Of a DNA stretch of 14,395 nucleotides, positions 13,698 to 14,395 are shown in pieces. Below the pieces are notes generated by a model. It searched no databases, was not told the DNA's origin, and was given only the letters and a program-made list of their open reading frames with translations. Every line of letters starts with the position of its first letter. The first letter of the stretch is position 1. Source of the stretch: an uncultured Phycisphaerae bacterium (GTDB lineage Bacteria; Planctomycetota; Phycisphaerae; Phycisphaerales; SM1A02); NCBI GenBank assembly GCA_937899935.1, contig CALCOW010000319.1:1-14395 (forward strand). The letters are read 5' to 3'. The translations under genes were made by a program, and so were the position numbers.

Positions 13698-14114
13698 TTA
13701 TTTCCCGACTGCCTCTTTCTCAGGTATTCGAAAAATCTCTTTCATCTGATTGTTGTAGATGACTAAACCGCCACCATCTTCATGCGCAGCGAGTCCTGCA
13801 ATGATTCTCTCATTATTACTGAAGATGACCAACCCACCACCATCGGTTCCAGAAGCGAGTCCTGCAACTGACTCACCATTGTTATTGAAGATGTTCAGCA
13901 ATCCACCAGATGTACCGGAACTGAATCGCCCAACAGCCTTACTCTCCTCATTGACTACCTCAAACTTTTTTGCTTGAATGACATCAGGCACGCCTTGCAT
14001 GCTGGTAGCTGCCACAGCGATAGCAGTCACTATTAAGCATGCCATTGCATAGAACATGTACTTGAGTGATCTGACTTGAGCCTTCAATACGTCAATCTCA
14101 GCTTGTGCGGTCAT
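13698..14114 (-). CDS. Membrane-anchored protein with three 22-residue Gly-rich repeats
   Basis: The 138-residue protein has a short coiled-coil-like N-terminus (AEIDVLKAQVRSLKYM, 5-20), one membrane segment at about 20-37, and an outside-facing C-terminal part. Residues 61-126 are three tandem 22-residue units, each of the form (V/I)-(A/G)-(G/R)-(L/F)-x5-GG(G/L)-L-x-I-(F/Y)-(N/S)-N-x4, then a partial unit (IFRIPE). This pattern, alternating a glycine turn with strand segments, fits a small beta-solenoid; similar N-anchored repeat proteins occur in many bacteria without assigned function. AAGGA lies eight bases before the ATG. The cupin gene follows 26 bp downstream. I cannot name a ligand or partner. 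Confidence 0.82.
   Translation of the reverse strand: MTAQAEIDVLKAQVRSLKYMFYAMACLIVTAIAVAATSMQGVPDVIQAKKFEVVNEESKAVGRFSSGTSGGLLNIFNNNGESVAGLASGTDGGGLVIFSNNERIIAGLAAHEDGGGLVIYNNQMKEIFRIPEKEAVGK
13737..13934 (-). repeat. Three tandem 66-bp coding repeats
   Basis: Units at 13934-13869, 13868-13803 and 13802-13737 encode the 22-residue repeats of the membrane-anchored protein. They are recognisably similar at DNA level (recurring CCACCA and GCGAGTCCTGCAA blocks, plus strand view) but clearly diverged, so this is an old internal duplication, not a recent expansion. Confidence 0.75.
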
Positions 14115-14307
14115 AGAATGAGTCCTTGAAAGAATGAGTCCCAGCGAATTCTTCTCCAGAAGATTCGCCAGAGATAGGGGTATTCAATGATGGCGGACTG
14201 AACGCTGTATTCGATAAAGTGCAGCGCCTTTCCAATTCACCGTGGAAAGCTGCATACCATTGACCAGTCACCCTCTGGACTCGAACCGTTGATCTAGGAT
14301 TTAACAT
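14098..14307 (-). CDS. Possible small hypothetical protein (low confidence)
   Basis: A 69-codon frame starts at an ATG preceded by AGGA eight bases upstream and ends 17 bases inside the downstream repeat-protein gene. The product (MLNPRSTVRVQRVTG...) has no signal peptide, membrane segment or motif I recognise, and its C-terminal half is rich in Ser, Thr and Glu. The frame is open for some codons upstream of the ATG but without another plausible start. It may be a real small gene coupled to the next one or simply a chance frame. Confidence 0.25.
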   Translation of the reverse strand: MLNPRSTVRVQRVTGQWYAAFHGELERRCTLSNTAFSPPSLNTPISGESSGEEFAGTHSFKDSFYDRTS

Positions 14308-14395
14308 ATCTCCAATCCTATGGACTAAACTGCCAGGATCAAAATCTGCGGGTAGAGTTCAATCTGTTGCTCTAAGACTCATAACTGAACGTGAA
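14308..14395. other. Right window edge, no gene seen
   Basis: Short stop-rich sequence on both strands. An inverted repeat TAGGATT (14295-14301) / AATCCTA (14314-14320) overlaps its left edge. Nothing else is supported. Confidence 0.4.

Noticed and set aside
14277..14287. tRNA T-loop-like sequence GGTTCGAGTCC on the minus strand, with a nearby 7-bp inverted repeat
   Set aside because: The T stem cannot extend beyond two pairs, and no D arm, acceptor stem or usable anticodon loop can be drawn around it.
14332..14343. Minus-strand TTTGATCCTGGC, resembling the 5' end of 16S rRNA
   Set aside because: Only about twelve bases match; the following sequence does not resemble 16S rRNA.

Overview
The window looks like chromosome of a planctomycete, most likely an uncultured Phycisphaerae-type marine bacterium. 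The best pointer is the chitinase at 8994-10922: its N-terminus carries two dockerin-like calcium-binding repeats of the D-x-(D/N)-G-D/S-G...DFS-L-L...(F/W)G type that are common on secreted proteins of this group. Base composition is intermediate, GTG and TTG starts are used alongside ATG, and gene order is dense with short gaps. I see no tRNA, rRNA, CRISPR array, insertion sequence or phage gene.

Layout. 1-1515 (minus strand): an FHA phosphopeptide-binding protein, a YjbQ/UPF0047 protein and a zinc-ribbon plus bacterial PH-domain membrane protein that runs off the left edge. 1678-3159 (plus): a putative lipoprotein of unknown function and a PAP2 phosphatase. 3135-6553 (minus): a three-gene unit encoding a sulfotransferase-like P-loop protein, a class IV PLP-fold aminotransferase-like protein that lacks the usual catalytic lysine, and adenine deaminase. 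6728-7054 (plus): a cold-shock-domain protein, meeting a PrpE-like metallophosphoesterase (7055-7987, minus) stop codon to stop codon. 8090-8902 (plus): a membrane-anchored NodB polysaccharide deacetylase, facing a GH18 chitinase (8994-10922, minus) across a strong bidirectional hairpin. 11367-12929 (plus): a secreted YceI protein and a polytopic membrane protein. 13306-14114 (minus): a 22-residue-repeat membrane-anchored protein followed by a small cupin.

The most interesting items are two. First, the sulfotransferase-like gene and the fold-IV gene match, half by half, the two domains of the plant branched-chain-aminotransferase-like proteins as I remember them, including a histidine where the PLP lysine should be; here they are two adjacent genes separated by two bases. 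This is a candidate undescribed enzyme pair. Second, the chitinase has a family 2 carbohydrate-binding module inserted inside its GH18 catalytic domain, between glycine-rich and acidic linkers, rather than attached to one end. The 444-bp divergent region between chitinase and yceI-like genes holds several inverted repeats that look like regulator sites, including LacI/cre-like and DtxR-like sequences. All family assignments rest on motif recognition by eye; no search was run.
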